From positions 62,001-126,000 of the forward strand of contig JABFGI010000008.1 of NCBI GenBank assembly GCA_013112535.1: a stretch of 64,000 nucleotides of DNA, in the 5' to 3' direction. Below the pieces are notes generated by a model. That model saw only the letters and a list, made by a program, of their open reading frames with translations, made no database searches and was not told where the DNA came from. Source of the DNA: Pseudomonadota bacterium. Its GTDB lineage: Bacteria > Pseudomonadota > Gammaproteobacteria > Eutrophobiales > Eutrophobiaceae. Of the stretch, positions 27,125 through 37,019 are shown piece by piece. Within the stretch, counting starts at the first letter, position 1. Each line of letters opens with the position of its first letter. Both the position numbers and the translations under genes were made by a program.

Positions 27125-27388
27125 ATATACCCAAATAGTCTCAATATACGAGTTCAGCGGGAATTCAAATTTTCAAATACGAGGCATTTGTTCTTTGCAT
27201 AGTCATTCTATGCTAATAACAAATAACGAAGTAGTTGGGAATTTGAAACCCGCCCAGAGGGAACTCAGGCAAGAAGCCAGTGCTGCGTTATAACACTTGA
27301 AAAGGGAATGCCATTTCCTTCGTGTTATGCCTTGCTCTGACTTCTTGCCTGAGCTCTGAATCCGCATATTGAGACTACTTGGGTATAT
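27125..27388. repeat. 264-bp nested inverted-repeat (MITE-like) element between hrcA and grpE
   Basis: The ends are inverted copies of about 33 bp with four mismatches; the left starts ATATACCCAAATAGTCTCAA and the right reads ATATACCCAAGTAGTCTCAA on the other strand. Inside are two further hairpins. One is TTCAAATT (27164-27171) with AATTTGAA (27240-27247), enclosing GCATAG/CTATGC. The other is CTCAGGCAAGAAG (27264-27276) with CTTCTTGCCTGAG (27341-27353), enclosing ATAACAC/GTGTTAT. No coding capacity is seen. The remaining part of the 333-bp gap holds a weak ATCCCC/GGGGAT stem after hrcA. Confidence 0.75.
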
Positions 27389-27415
27389 CAATTGTCTAAA
27401 CAAAGAGGTTAAGTA

Positions 27416-28000
27416 ATGTCAGGTGAAGAAAACGATATTGTTCAGGAAGAAGAGATCAACGAAGTAGCTGAACAGGAAGCAGAAGCAGTGGAAAGCGTTA
27501 GTGACGATATAATTCCTGGAGAAGAACAGAAACTGGATATTGAAACATTGCAGGCGTTGCTGGAAAAAGAAAAAGAAAATTCACAAACAAATCGAGACGC
27601 AGCACTAAGAGCACAGGCCGAAATGGAAAACCTGAGAAAACGGACTGCTCGTGATGTTGAAAGTGCTCATAAATATGCACTGGAAAAATTTGTCCATGAA
27701 CTGTTACCCATTATGGATAGTTTGAGTTTAGGTATCAGTGCGGCAGAAAATGCCGAACAGGTTGATGAACTACGAGAAGGTATGGATTTAACCTTAAAAA
27801 TGTTTATCAGTGCCATAGAAAAATTTGGCGTAAAAGAAATCGACCCTCTAAATGAAAAATTTAATCCTGAACAACATGAAGCGGTTTCCATGCAGGAAAT
27901 AGAAGGGACTGATTCAGGAATCGTTGTGACTGTTATGCAAAAGGGCTACGAGTTAAATGGTCGTTTAGTTCGACCTGCAATGGTTGTCGTAGCAAAGTGA
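27416..28000 (+). CDS. grpE: Nucleotide exchange factor GrpE
   Basis: A 194-residue DnaK co-chaperone. It has an acidic disordered N-terminal tail (about 1-45), a long coiled coil (about 45-110, with ALRAQAEMENLRKRTARDVE) and the C-terminal beta-domain (GVKEIDPLNEKFNPEQHEAV, ending ELNGRLVRPAMVVVAK). The start is preceded by GAGG. It exchanges ADP on DnaK. Confidence 0.97.
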   Translation: MSGEENDIVQEEEINEVAEQEAEAVESVSDDIIPGEEQKLDIETLQALLEKEKENSQTNRDAALRAQAEMENLRKRTARDVESAHKYALEKFVHELLPIMDSLSLGISAAENAEQVDELREGMDLTLKMFISAIEKFGVKEIDPLNEKFNPEQHEAVSMQEIEGTDSGIVVTVMQKGYELNGRLVRPAMVVVAK

Positions 28001-28039
28001 TTGGCAAAATTGCGTGTCATAAGAAAAATCATATAAGGG

Positions 28040-28066
28040 CTTGAAAAGTAAGGTACTAGCCCACAT
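28040..28066 (+). promoter_or_regulatory. Sigma-32 (RpoH)-type promoter before dnaK
   Basis: CTTGAAA (28040-28046), a 13-bp spacer and CCCACAT (28060-28066) match the heat-shock consensus CTTGAAA-N11-16-CCCCAT. It lies 70 bp upstream of dnaK. It would let dnaK-dnaJ be induced independently of HrcA. Confidence 0.75.
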
Positions 28067-28136
28067 TTAATTAAATAACGAATTATTAACAAAATTTTAA
28101 TATAAATCAGTAAGTTAAGTTTTTTGGAGAAATAGA

Positions 28137-30068
28137 ATGGCAAAGATAATCGGAATTGATCTCGGTACTACCAACTCTTGTGTGGCAGTTCTTGAGGGTG
28201 GTGAGGCAAAGGTCATAGAAAATAGTGAGGGTGCTCGAACAACACCATCGATCGTTGCCTATACGGATGATGACGAAATTCTCGTAGGCCAATCGGCCAA
28301 ACGTCAATCAGTTACCAACCCTGACAATACACTCTATGCCGTCAAGCGATTGATAGGTCGTCGTTTTGATGAAGATACCGTGCAAAAAGATATCAAACTT
28401 GTGCCATACAAAATTGTTAAAGCTGACAATGGCGATGCCTGGGTTGAAGTCAAAGGCAAGAAAATGGCAGCGCCCGAAGTCTCTGCACGTGTATTGATGA
28501 AGATGAAAAAAACGGCAGAAGATTATCTTGGCGAAGAAGTAAAAGAAGCGGTGATAACCGTTCCTGCATACTTTAATGATTCACAACGACAAGCCACCAA
28601 AGATGCTGGTCGTATCGCTGGTCTTGATGTGAAACGTATTATCAATGAGCCAACTGCAGCAGCTTTGGCTTATGGTATGGATAAGAAACGTGGCGATGCC
28701 AAGATTGCAGTTTATGATTTAGGCGGTGGTACGTTTGACGTGTCTATTATTGAAATTGCAGAAATTGATGGTGAACACCAGTTTGAAGTATTGTCTACCA
28801 ATGGTGATACATTCCTTGGTGGTGAAGACTTTGATTTCCGTATCATCGACTTCCTTTGTGATGAATTCAAAAAAGAGCAGGGCGTGGATTTACATAACGA
28901 TCCATTAGCGTTGCAACGTCTTAAAGAAGCGGCTGAAAAAGCGAAGATTGAATTATCCTCCAGTCAACAAACCGATATTAATCTGCCTTATATTACAGCC
29001 GATTCTAGTGGTCCAAAACACCTTAACTTGAAAATGACCCGTGCAAAACTGGAGTCATTGGTTGAAGACCTGGTCGATCGTACCATTGAACCATGCAAAT
29101 TAGCTTTGGAAGATGCGGGTGTTTCTACCTCTGATATTACCGATGTTATTTTGGTTGGTGGTCAAACACGTATGCCGAAAGTACAGGAAAAAGTTCAGGC
29201 GTTCTTTTCTAAAGAACCTCGTAAGGACGTAAACCCTGATGAAGCAGTTGCCGTTGGTGCAGCCATTCAAGCGGGTGTATTGGGTGGTGATGTTAAAGAC
29301 GTACTCTTGTTAGACGTGACACCATTGTCTTTGGGTATTGAGACCATGGGTAGTGTTATGACCAAGTTGATTGATAAAAATACAACGATACCAACCAAAG
29401 CAAGCCAAACGTTCTCGACGGCGGAAGATAATCAGACTGCTGTAACAGTCCATGTCTTGCAGGGTGAACGTGAAATGGCAGCGGGTAATAAGTCGTTAGG
29501 TCGTTTTGATTTGAGTGATATTCCGCCAGCGCCACGCGGTGTGCCACAAATCGAAGTGAGTTTTGACATTGATGCGAATGGTATTTTGAATGTGTCTGCA
29601 AAAGACAAAGCAACCAATAAAGAACAATCGATTGTCATTAAGGCTTCAAGTGGTCTTTCTGATGAAGAGATTGATAACATGGTAAAAGATGCTGAAGCGC
29701 ATGCAGAAGAAGATCGCATTGCCAAAGAATTAGTTGAAGCCAGAAACATGGCTGAAAATATGATTCACGCAACCAAGAAATCTATGGCTGACTTAGGCGA
29801 CAAAGTTGAAGATCAGGAAAAGACAGATATTGATGCTGCCATTGCTGACTTGGAAGAAGCTCTAAAAGGCGACGACAAAGAAGCAATTACTGAGAAGACA
29901 ACCAAATTGACCGAAGTTGCAGGCAAGCTGGCTGAAAAAGCTTACGCCCAGGAGCAGGCTTCTGCAGATGCGGCTGGTGGTGAAAGCCCTGAAGCTACAG
30001 AAACTGAAGCGGCTGGCGATGATATTGTCGATGCTGAGTTTGAAGAAGTTGAAGACGATAAAAAATAA
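28137..30068 (+). CDS. dnaK: Molecular chaperone DnaK (Hsp70)
   Basis: A 643-residue Hsp70. The nucleotide-binding domain has [15 protein letters not shown] at the N terminus, [16 protein letters not shown] and [13 protein letters not shown]. The substrate-binding domain starts near [17 protein letters not shown]. The acidic C-terminal tail ends [16 protein letters not shown], the usual gammaproteobacterial end. The RBS is GGAG at good spacing. Confidence 0.99.
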   Translation: MAKIIGIDLGTTNSCVAVLEGGEAKVIENSEGARTTPSIVAYTDDDEILVGQSAKRQSVTNPDNTLYAVKRLIGRRFDEDTVQKDIKLVPYKIVKADNGDAWVEVKGKKMAAPEVSARVLMKMKKTAEDYLGEEVKEAVITVPAYFNDSQRQATKDAGRIAGLDVKRIINEPTAAALAYGMDKKRGDAKIAVYDLGGGTFDVSIIEIAEIDGEHQFEVLSTNGDTFLGGEDFDFRIIDFLCDEFKKEQGVDLHNDPLALQRLKEAAEKAKIELSSSQQTDINLPYITADSSGPKHLNLKMTRAKLESLVEDLVDRTIEPCKLALEDAGVSTSDITDVILVGGQTRMPKVQEKVQAFFSKEPRKDVNPDEAVAVGAAIQAGVLGGDVKDVLLLDVTPLSLGIETMGSVMTKLIDKNTTIPTKASQTFSTAEDNQTAVTVHVLQGEREMAAGNKSLGRFDLSDIPPAPRGVPQIEVSFDIDANGILNVSAKDKATNKEQSIVIKASSGLSDEEIDNMVKDAEAHAEEDRIAKELVEARNMAENMIHATKKSMADLGDKVEDQEKTDIDAAIADLEEALKGDDKEAITEKTTKLTEVAGKLAEKAYAQEQASADAAGGESPEATETEAAGDDIVDAEFEEVEDDKK

Positions 30069-30109
30069 TCGTAGAAACTTTCTAAACAAAATAGCAATAA
30101 AAAGCAGTG

Positions 30110-30133
30110 AGCCTGGAGAAGATTTTCTCCGGG
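30110..30133 (+). terminator. Hairpin between dnaK and dnaJ
   Basis: AGCCTGGAGAA and TTCTCCGGGCT pair with one mismatch around a short loop, followed by TGTTGTGTTTT. The U-rich tail is poor, so it may attenuate rather than stop transcription into dnaJ. Confidence 0.5.
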
Positions 30134-30186
30134 CTTGTTGTGTTTTAGTGATTCATAAATAGAAGAAAAATTTTAAAGAGACCGGT

Positions 30187-31332
30187 ATGGCAGATCAACG
30201 AGATTACTATGAAGTATTAGGCGTTTCTAAAAACGCAGATGAGGCCGAATTAAAAAAAGCCTATCGTCGTTTGGCGATGAAATATCATCCTGATCGAAAT
30301 GAAGGTGATGAAGCTGCCGAAGTCAAATTCAAGGAAGCGAAAGAAGCGCATGATGTTTTATCCAATCCGCAGAAACGTGCTGCCTATGATCAGTTTGGTC
30401 ATGCCGGTGTAAGCAATAGTGCAGGTGGTGGACCCGGTGCGGGTGCTGCTGGCGCTGGTTTCGGCGATATATTCGATAGTGTCTTTGGCGATATTTTCGG
30501 TGGCGGTGGAGGAGGCAGCCGTGGTGGTAGTCGTGTACATCGTGGTGCTGATTTACGTTATAACCTTGAATTATCCCTTGAAGATGCTGTTTCCGGGACA
30601 TCGGTTAAGATTCGTGTCCCTAAAATGGTTGAATGTACAAGCTGTAAAGGTTCGGGCGCTAAAAAAGGCAGTTCGCCTGCTACCTGTCCTACTTGTGCCG
30701 GACATGGTCAAGTCAGGATGCAACAAGGTTTCTTTTCCGTTCAACAAACCTGCCCCCAATGTCGAGGTCAAGGAAAAATAATAAGTGATCCTTGTGGTTC
30801 TTGTCATGGTCAGGGACGTGTGCGAGACAGTAAAACAATTTCAGTTAAAGTACCGGAAGGTGTGGATAACGGTGATCGCATACGTTTATCAGGTGAAGGT
30901 GAAGCCGGAGAAAATAACGGACCAGCAGGCGACCTTTATGTTCATATCAGTGTAAAAGACCACCCTATCTTTGTGCGTGATGGTACAGATCTTTATTGCG
31001 ATGTCCCCGTTAGTTTTTCTACGGTTGCTTTGGGTGGAGAACTTGAAGTTCCTACGCTTGATGGGAAGGTTAAATTAAAAATTCCGGCAGAAACACAAAG
31101 TGGAAAATTGTTTCGCCTCAGATCGAAAGGTGTTCGCTCAGTCAGAAATTCGTCAAAAGGTGATTTATTGTGTCGTGTAGTTGTTGAAACACCGGTGAAA
31201 TTAAACAGTAAACAAAAAGAGCTGTTGAAGCAGTTTGATGAATCTATGATTAATGGCGGAAACAAGCATAGCCCCCAGGCCAGTACCTGGGTTGATGGTG
31301 TGAAAAAATTCTTCGATTCTATGACTTCTTAG
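30187..31332 (+). CDS. dnaJ: Co-chaperone DnaJ (Hsp40)
   Basis: A 381-residue type I J-protein. It has a J domain (about 4-70, HPD in YHPDRNEG), a glycine-rich linker (about 76-120), four CxxCxGxG-type zinc repeats ([32 protein letters not shown]) and C-terminal substrate-binding domains. It stimulates DnaK ATPase. Third chaperone gene of the cluster. Confidence 0.98.
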   Translation: MADQRDYYEVLGVSKNADEAELKKAYRRLAMKYHPDRNEGDEAAEVKFKEAKEAHDVLSNPQKRAAYDQFGHAGVSNSAGGGPGAGAAGAGFGDIFDSVFGDIFGGGGGGSRGGSRVHRGADLRYNLELSLEDAVSGTSVKIRVPKMVECTSCKGSGAKKGSSPATCPTCAGHGQVRMQQGFFSVQQTCPQCRGQGKIISDPCGSCHGQGRVRDSKTISVKVPEGVDNGDRIRLSGEGEAGENNGPAGDLYVHISVKDHPIFVRDGTDLYCDVPVSFSTVALGGELEVPTLDGKVKLKIPAETQSGKLFRLRSKGVRSVRNSSKGDLLCRVVVETPVKLNSKQKELLKQFDESMINGGNKHSPQASTWVDGVKKFFDSMTS

Positions 31333-31363
31333 TTAAAAGGTGTCTGACACATTCTTATTTATT

Positions 31364-31648
31364 TTAGAACTGTTCAGGCCATTTTCGGGAAGTGTGAAAC
31401 ACACTTAGGATATGAATTTCTTCAGGTTTCATTCTATATACTACGATATAGGGAATATCTGAAATAACCAATTCATAAGTATTTACGACACGTCCCTTTC
31501 GCCCCATTTTTGGATGTGAACTCAGGTTTTGTACGACTGTTCTGATGATTATTGCGATGTCATATGCAACGGCGGGATCATCTTTAGCAATATAATCCTG
31601 AATTTCTTCCAATGCGTTTGCTGCTGGTTCCGTCCAGACAATTTTCAT
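31364..31648 (-). CDS. RelE/ParE family toxin
   Basis: A 94-residue protein with the RelE/ParE fold pattern: MKIVWTEPAANALEEIQDYI at the N terminus, SSHPKMGRKGRVVNTYEL, YIVVYRM and a final ILSVFHTSRKWP. Toxins of this family cleave ribosome-bound mRNA or poison gyrase; the W/RKWP end is the common ParE/RelE type. It starts 2 bp after the antitoxin stop. Confidence 0.9.
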   Translation of the reverse strand: MKIVWTEPAANALEEIQDYIAKDDPAVAYDIAIIIRTVVQNLSSHPKMGRKGRVVNTYELVISDIPYIVVYRMKPEEIHILSVFHTSRKWPEQF

Positions 31649-31650
31649 TT

Positions 31651-31890
31651 TCAGGGAGTCTTGTATTTATTAAAAATACGTTCTATTTCGGAATCATCGA
31701 CAAATCGCTTTTTGTCAGCAGCCTTGATGCCCTGTTTTATTTGCTGGATTTGCCAACTATTGATATCCAGATATTGTTCGATGGCCTGATTGACTAAATA
31801 ATTGCGAGAACGATCAAGTTTGTTAGCCAACTGGTCAAGTTTTTTGACCTTGGCGCTATCAGAACGAATTGTGAATGCCTCGGTGCTCAT
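31651..31890 (-). CDS. Ribbon-helix-helix antitoxin
   Basis: A 79-residue CopG/ParD-like antitoxin. The N-terminal RHH domain is AFTIRSDSAKVKKLDQLA...RSRNYLVNQAIEQYL, and the C-terminal tail would bind the toxin. I chose ATG 31890 because GGAG precedes it; the frame is open to 31908. A 19-bp pseudo-palindrome (31900-31918) directly upstream is the probable operator. Confidence 0.88.
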   Translation of the reverse strand: MSTEAFTIRSDSAKVKKLDQLANKLDRSRNYLVNQAIEQYLDINSWQIQQIKQGIKAADKKRFVDDSEIERIFNKYKTP

Positions 31891-31899
31891 TGGTTCTCC

Positions 31900-31918
31900 G
31901 TGAATCATAGTGGTTCAC
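31900..31918. promoter_or_regulatory. Pseudo-palindrome, probable operator of the TA operon
   Basis: GTGAATCATAGTGGTTCAC reads GTGAA.CA.....TTCAC on both strands. RHH antitoxins usually bind such sites before their own genes. Confidence 0.45.
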
Positions 31919-32081
31919 CTATAACCATAGCAGCCAGATTTCATTTTGTCACAGATTGTTTTGTGAAGAATGTTAAATGTTCGAGGGGGGACTGAAATCA
32001 AGACTGTCCATCAATAACTTATGTTAAAAGGTGTCTGATACCTTTTAGATTTAATACAATTTACATTACTGCTACTTTGTC

Positions 32082-32168
32082 GTTCCCGCGTAGGCGGGAA
32101 CCCAGTAGGCTTATATCATCATGCTCATCTTAATTAGCGACTGGATACCCGCATGCGCGGGTATGACG
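32082..32168. repeat. REP-like pair of GC-rich palindromes
   Basis: TTCCCGCGTAGGCGGGAA (about 32083-32100) and ATACCCGCATGCGCGGGTAT (about 32146-32165) are two palindromes 45 bp apart in a 315-bp gap without genes. They look like the paired REP/BIME-type intergenic repeats of proteobacteria. GGTGTCTGA motifs near 31339 and 32026 belong to another short repeat. The rest of the gap (31919-32081) shows nothing. Confidence 0.6.
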
Positions 32169-32205
32169 TTGTAATTAAGGGAAAGCTTCTCGAGACTTTT
32201 TTAAA

Positions 32206-33006
32206 CTATGGGCACGTATTGAGAGGAATGCCAAAACCATCAAATATTACGACACATGTATTATTCGTAGTTTGTTGCTTAGAAATTGCTTTATTCAATC
32301 CCGCTGCGGCACCCATTAATGAATTAATCGGGTCGTCTTCACGGTGTCTGCGTTTGAGGGATTTATCACCGGCACCAAAGTAGAGTCTTACTCCGGCCAG
32401 ACCATAATCCAAATCATCACTACCGATACCACCCACAGCAAATAAACTTAAACCTTCAAACTGCGTTTGCGGTTGCCATTCAATACCGATTTGTCCGACA
32501 CGGCTATCACTAAAACCGGAGTCGGACAGATCAATCATTAAATTATCATTAATATAATATTTCGCAGCGATACTGCCATAACCGGTACTGCCGAGGAATC
32601 CGGTTTGTGTTCCGGCAGTGACAGCTAGTGTCCATCTGTCTGCATAATATTCACCTTCGCCGCCGTAACGATTGACATAATGTCCACCGCGACCACTGCG
32701 CGCTATTGTGCCGCCAATTAAACCTTGTTCAGGATGTCGCCAGAATAAATGACCACCATAACCGACAAGACCATTGCCATCAGTGGTACCACCTAGTGCA
32801 TCCAGTTGTAAGCCAAAGGATTTAGTTAAAGGAATAGCGAGACTACCTGCGACTGCACCTGTGCCATCGCCATCAATGACGCCGCCGAGTCCTTCAACTT
32901 TGGCGTTGAGTTCCGAGACAGCAGGTTCGGCATGAACGTGAGTCAGACTAAAAGTGAGTACGAATAAGATTAATGCGATATTTTTATTATTCCTTTTGAT
33001 TGACAC
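32206..33006 (-). CDS. Probable outer-membrane beta-barrel protein
   Basis: A 266-residue exported protein. The signal peptide is about residues 1-26 (ALILFVLTFSLTHVHA). The mature part is Gly/Tyr-rich with alternating hydrophobic strands (FGLQLDALGG, GYGGHLFWRH, WTLAVTAGTQTG, LSLFAVGGIGSDDLDYG), as in outer-membrane barrels. The last 45 residues are hydrophilic with two Cys. The start is GTG 33006, preceded by GGGGAG; an ATG 5 bp upstream is out of frame. The promoter spacer contains a run of nine G, suggesting phase-variable expression. Function unknown. Confidence 0.75.
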   Translation of the reverse strand: MSIKRNNKNIALILFVLTFSLTHVHAEPAVSELNAKVEGLGGVIDGDGTGAVAGSLAIPLTKSFGLQLDALGGTTDGNGLVGYGGHLFWRHPEQGLIGGTIARSGRGGHYVNRYGGEGEYYADRWTLAVTAGTQTGFLGSTGYGSIAAKYYINDNLMIDLSDSGFSDSRVGQIGIEWQPQTQFEGLSLFAVGGIGSDDLDYGLAGVRLYFGAGDKSLKRRHREDDPINSLMGAAAGLNKAISKQQTTNNTCVVIFDGFGIPLNTCP

Positions 33007-33038
33007 GACATACTACTCCCCATAAATGTGTAGTAGCG

Positions 33039-33069
33039 ATTCTACCCCCCCCCTATCATAAAAAATCAA
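33039..33069 (-). promoter_or_regulatory. Promoter with G9 tract in the spacer
   Basis: On the minus strand, TTGATT (33069-33064) is a -35 and TAGAAT (33044-33039) a -10. The 19-bp spacer contains nine consecutive G (33053-33045). Loss of two G would give the optimal 17 bp. This is the architecture of slipped-strand phase-variable promoters such as those of some Neisseria porins. Confidence 0.65.
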
Positions 33070-33164
33070 GTAAATCATATAGATAAACGTTTTTTTAACG
33101 AAACTCTAATTTTTAGTTTGTTATTAATAATGCTGGTTTGTATAAAATGTTATACAATCAAGCA

Positions 33165-33503
33165 ATGAAAGGAATCACACCGATCCATTGGATAGGATCT
33201 GCTAAAGAGGAGTTGCTTGATTTTCCCAGAGACGCAATAAAGTCTGCAGGTTATCAATTGCATCGTTTGCAAACAGGTAATGAGCCTATGGATTGGAAGC
33301 TACTAAATAACTTAGGCAAAGGCATTACAGGTGTTTTTGAAATTCGTATTTGGGAAGATAAATCAACTTTTCGAATTGCGGCGGTTACAAAAACAACGGA
33401 TGTTGTGACGGTTTTACATTGTTGGCATAAAAAGACACAGAAGATTGCAAAGCATAATATAGATATGATTGTAACTCGCTATAAAGAAGCGAAGGATAAT
33501 TAA
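33165..33503 (+). CDS. RelE/HigB-type toxin (phage Gp49-like family)
   Basis: A protein of 112 residues from MKGITPIHW. It has the pattern of the Gp49-like/DUF891 group of RelE toxins: IHWIGSAKEELLDFP, WKLLNNLGKGITGVFEIRI, FRIAAVTK, VTVLHCWHKKTQK. This group usually cleaves mRNA. The antitoxin gene follows after 1 bp, giving the toxin-first order of HigBA systems. The frame is open to 33138, but the conserved part starts later. Confidence 0.88.
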   Translation: MKGITPIHWIGSAKEELLDFPRDAIKSAGYQLHRLQTGNEPMDWKLLNNLGKGITGVFEIRIWEDKSTFRIAAVTKTTDVVTVLHCWHKKTQKIAKHNIDMIVTRYKEAKDN

Positions 33504-33504
33504 G

Positions 33505-33780
33505 ATGGCAAAGAAAATAACGACAGGCAGTGTTTTTGATGATCTGGATTTAGAGCCGGGCGAAGCTGAAGCATTGAAAATTAAAGCAGTATTGTTTGAT
33601 GCGATTGTCACTTATATTAAAGAAAACGATTTAACGCAGGAGCAGGCAGCAAAAGAAATGGGAGTTCAGCGTTCCCGCATTGCTGATGTGTGTCGCGGTA
33701 AGTTTGCTGGCTTTTCTATTGATGCATTAGTGGCTATGGCTGCTCGTGCCGGTTTGCATCCGATCAAAACAGCAGCTTAA
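33505..33780 (+). CDS. XRE/HigA-type helix-turn-helix antitoxin
   Basis: A 91-residue protein. The C-terminal half is a Cro/XRE HTH (LTQEQAAKEMGVQRSRIADVC, about 47-67) of the HigA-2-like group, often encoded just after Gp49-like toxins. It should neutralise the upstream toxin and repress the operon. dapB follows after 37 bp in the same direction. Confidence 0.88.
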   Translation: MAKKITTGSVFDDLDLEPGEAEALKIKAVLFDAIVTYIKENDLTQEQAAKEMGVQRSRIADVCRGKFAGFSIDALVAMAARAGLHPIKTAA

Positions 33781-33805
33781 TAAAATTATACAACAAGAAA
33801 AATAA

Positions 33806-34621
<816 letters not shown>

Positions 34622-34636
34622 TATTATTTTCAATTA

Positions 34637-35263
34637 ATGTCCGATATAAAACAAGTCGAAAGCCTTTATCAGCATTCCTATATTAGTTTTATTGCAACAC
34701 TTTTTGCCGCGATTCTGGTTTACTGGTTGTTTAAATCTGTCGCTGATATAAATGTATTAACGACGTGGTTAATTGTTTTTGTCATTATTACTGTCATTCG
34801 TATCTTTATTTCCTGGCGCTTTTTAAATATTGAACATAAAAATAGTGACTTGTGGCTTATCGCTTTTCTTGTTATGTCAATGATTTCAGGAACATTATGG
34901 GGCTTAACAGGGATACTGTTTATTGAAAAAGGGACATTGCCTTTACTCGATTCTGTTTTATATCATGGTATGTTACTTTTATTTATCGCGGCACTAATTA
35001 CAGGTTCGATAGTGACGTATTCTGCCAGTAAAATAGTTTATCTCAGTTTTTCAGTTCCTGCCGTTGTGCCTCAATGTCTTTTACTTATATCAGAAGGAGA
35101 CAAATATCATTCACTGCTTGGTGGCATTGTTCTTATCTATGCTTGTGTCATGTTTGTTTTTTCAGTCTATATTCACAAAATCTTTGCTGAAAACATTAAA
35201 ATAGAAGCACGGAATGAATTGCTTGGGTTTGCACTTAAAAAGAATGGTATTAAGCTGGATTAA
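34637..35263 (+). CDS. Polytopic membrane protein, possible orphan sensor domain
   Basis: A 208-residue protein with about six TM helices (ISFIATLFAAILVYWLF at 17-33; last near LLGGIVLIYACVMFVFSVYI) and a short C-terminal helix (AENIKIEARNELLGFALK). The layout is like the membrane sensor domains found in front of GGDEF or histidine-kinase domains, but no effector follows before the stop codon. It starts 15 bp after dapB and converges on aceK with a 4-bp gap. Function unknown. Confidence 0.6.
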   Translation: MSDIKQVESLYQHSYISFIATLFAAILVYWLFKSVADINVLTTWLIVFVIITVIRIFISWRFLNIEHKNSDLWLIAFLVMSMISGTLWGLTGILFIEKGTLPLLDSVLYHGMLLLFIAALITGSIVTYSASKIVYLSFSVPAVVPQCLLLISEGDKYHSLLGGIVLIYACVMFVFSVYIHKIFAENIKIEARNELLGFALKKNGIKLD

Positions 35264-35267
35264 ATAT

Positions 35268-36995
35268 TTAATCGATTTCCTTTAGTTTTGACGTTGTTGA
35301 TGTATATGGAACAACTAAAGATACTTGTCCTTTTAAATGTTGTTGTTGAACTTTACGCCAGTATTCTGCAGTTAATAGATCTTTATGATATTTCATAAAC
35401 TCTGTTTTTAAATCATCATTCATTGAAAGAAAACGAATAAACTCTTCCGGAAAAATATCGTTCTCTGCAACGAAGTACCAGGTTTCCGCCAGCATTTCAT
35501 CTTCATAGTCGCTGGCTTCCGGAACATCTCTAAAATTACATTCAGTGATTAAAGCAACTTCATCGTAATCATAAAATATGACCCGGTTATGTGCGGTTAC
35601 ACCAAAGTTTTTTAACAGTAAGTCACCGGTAAAAATATTGGTTTGAGCCAGATCTTTTATAGCCTGACCATAATCAATCACAGCATATAAAGCTTCTTCT
35701 TCTGAAACTTCATTAATATAAAGATTCAATGGACGCACACGTCTTTCAACATAAGCGTGCTTTAATAGAAGGTTATTTCCTTCTATGCTTACGCTTTCAC
35801 TTGCTGCTTTCAGTAATTCTTCCCTTAATTCCCTGGAAAAGCGATTTTTTGGATATTCAAGATTTAAAAATTCCTGAGTGTCTATTAATCTTCCTGCCCG
35901 ATCATGTTTGGATACCAGTTTATATTTACCAATAACATCTTTTCTTGAAATTGTTTTGGGATAACCGAATATATCTCTTATGACCTTGAATACAAGATTA
36001 TAGGAAGGCAAGGTAAATACAATCATAACAAGACCAGTATCACCTTCTGCATGAACAAATTTATCCAAGGTGTTATTTAAATGTTCTGTAAATGTACGAT
36101 GACGTTCTGTTTTACCCTGACGTAAACGACCCAATACTGTATAAAGTTCATCGATTGGCTTTTTTGGAAGCATTGATTTAAGAAAATGCACCGCGCCTAT
36201 CACTGAATTTGGATCAGCAAAATAATATGAACGTGTATAACCAAAAATAAGACTTATATCTTTTTCATCCAGAAAAACAGCATCTACACTGATACCTTTT
36301 TCATTTTTGAATGCGATAACGATAGGAGATTCACCTTCACTGTGAATTAATTTTCCGACCAGATAAGCGCGCGCTGCCTGATAAAAAAACGTATCAATAA
36401 ATTCAACGCGTAAGTACTCTATATTTTCTTCGTAGTTCTCTTTGACATAGGATTCTATAACTTTCGCAATGCGTTTAGCATTTCTATCTATATTGTCGTA
36501 TGGAACGCGAAAAGAAAAATCATTCAGAATCGTCTCAAATATTTTTTGCAGTGATATCCAATAAGGGTAGCGTCGAATATTAAGAGACATGATGAGATGA
36601 AGGTCATCAGTCGGGTCTGAAGATATAAATTCTATTTCAGGGTCGACACCTTCCGTTCCGAATATACGGCGCGTAGTTGAATTGAAAAATGTTTTTATAA
36701 AATCGTTATCTGGAACTTCATTTAAACGATCAGCAAAATAACTTCTTATTTCATGCCAGAGTTTTTCATCATTAACACGCCCATCAAGTGTATTGCGAAG
36801 AGCGAGGACGACGCGTCGAACTGACTTTGAATAAAGATCAATACGATCAACGATGTCCTCTTGATGTCCTTTCCAGTCGCGTTGTTCAAAACGCGTGCGC
36901 GCACGCCGCGTCATGACATGAAAGGAATTGTTATATCGAATAAATCCGTCGTAAATAATCTGCGAACATTCAGCAATCAGATTTCTATCCGACAT
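35268..36995 (-). CDS. aceK: Isocitrate dehydrogenase kinase/phosphatase AceK
   Basis: A 575-residue bifunctional enzyme that inactivates Icd by phosphorylation and reactivates it by dephosphorylation. It has an N-terminal regulatory domain (about 1-310) and a C-terminal kinase-like domain (about 315-575; NVIFYDYDEVALITECNFRD carries the metal-binding acidic residues). The length matches E. coli AceK (578). icd is the next gene upstream, 24 bp away on the same strand; in enterics aceK sits with aceBA instead. Confidence 0.96.
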   Translation of the reverse strand: MSDRNLIAECSQIIYDGFIRYNNSFHVMTRRARTRFEQRDWKGHQEDIVDRIDLYSKSVRRVVLALRNTLDGRVNDEKLWHEIRSYFADRLNEVPDNDFIKTFFNSTTRRIFGTEGVDPEIEFISSDPTDDLHLIMSLNIRRYPYWISLQKIFETILNDFSFRVPYDNIDRNAKRIAKVIESYVKENYEENIEYLRVEFIDTFFYQAARAYLVGKLIHSEGESPIVIAFKNEKGISVDAVFLDEKDISLIFGYTRSYYFADPNSVIGAVHFLKSMLPKKPIDELYTVLGRLRQGKTERHRTFTEHLNNTLDKFVHAEGDTGLVMIVFTLPSYNLVFKVIRDIFGYPKTISRKDVIGKYKLVSKHDRAGRLIDTQEFLNLEYPKNRFSRELREELLKAASESVSIEGNNLLLKHAYVERRVRPLNLYINEVSEEEALYAVIDYGQAIKDLAQTNIFTGDLLLKNFGVTAHNRVIFYDYDEVALITECNFRDVPEASDYEDEMLAETWYFVAENDIFPEEFIRFLSMNDDLKTEFMKYHKDLLTAEYWRKVQQQHLKGQVSLVVPYTSTTSKLKEID

Positions 36996-37019
36996 AACCG
37001 TAATAGAATGTTTATAAGT

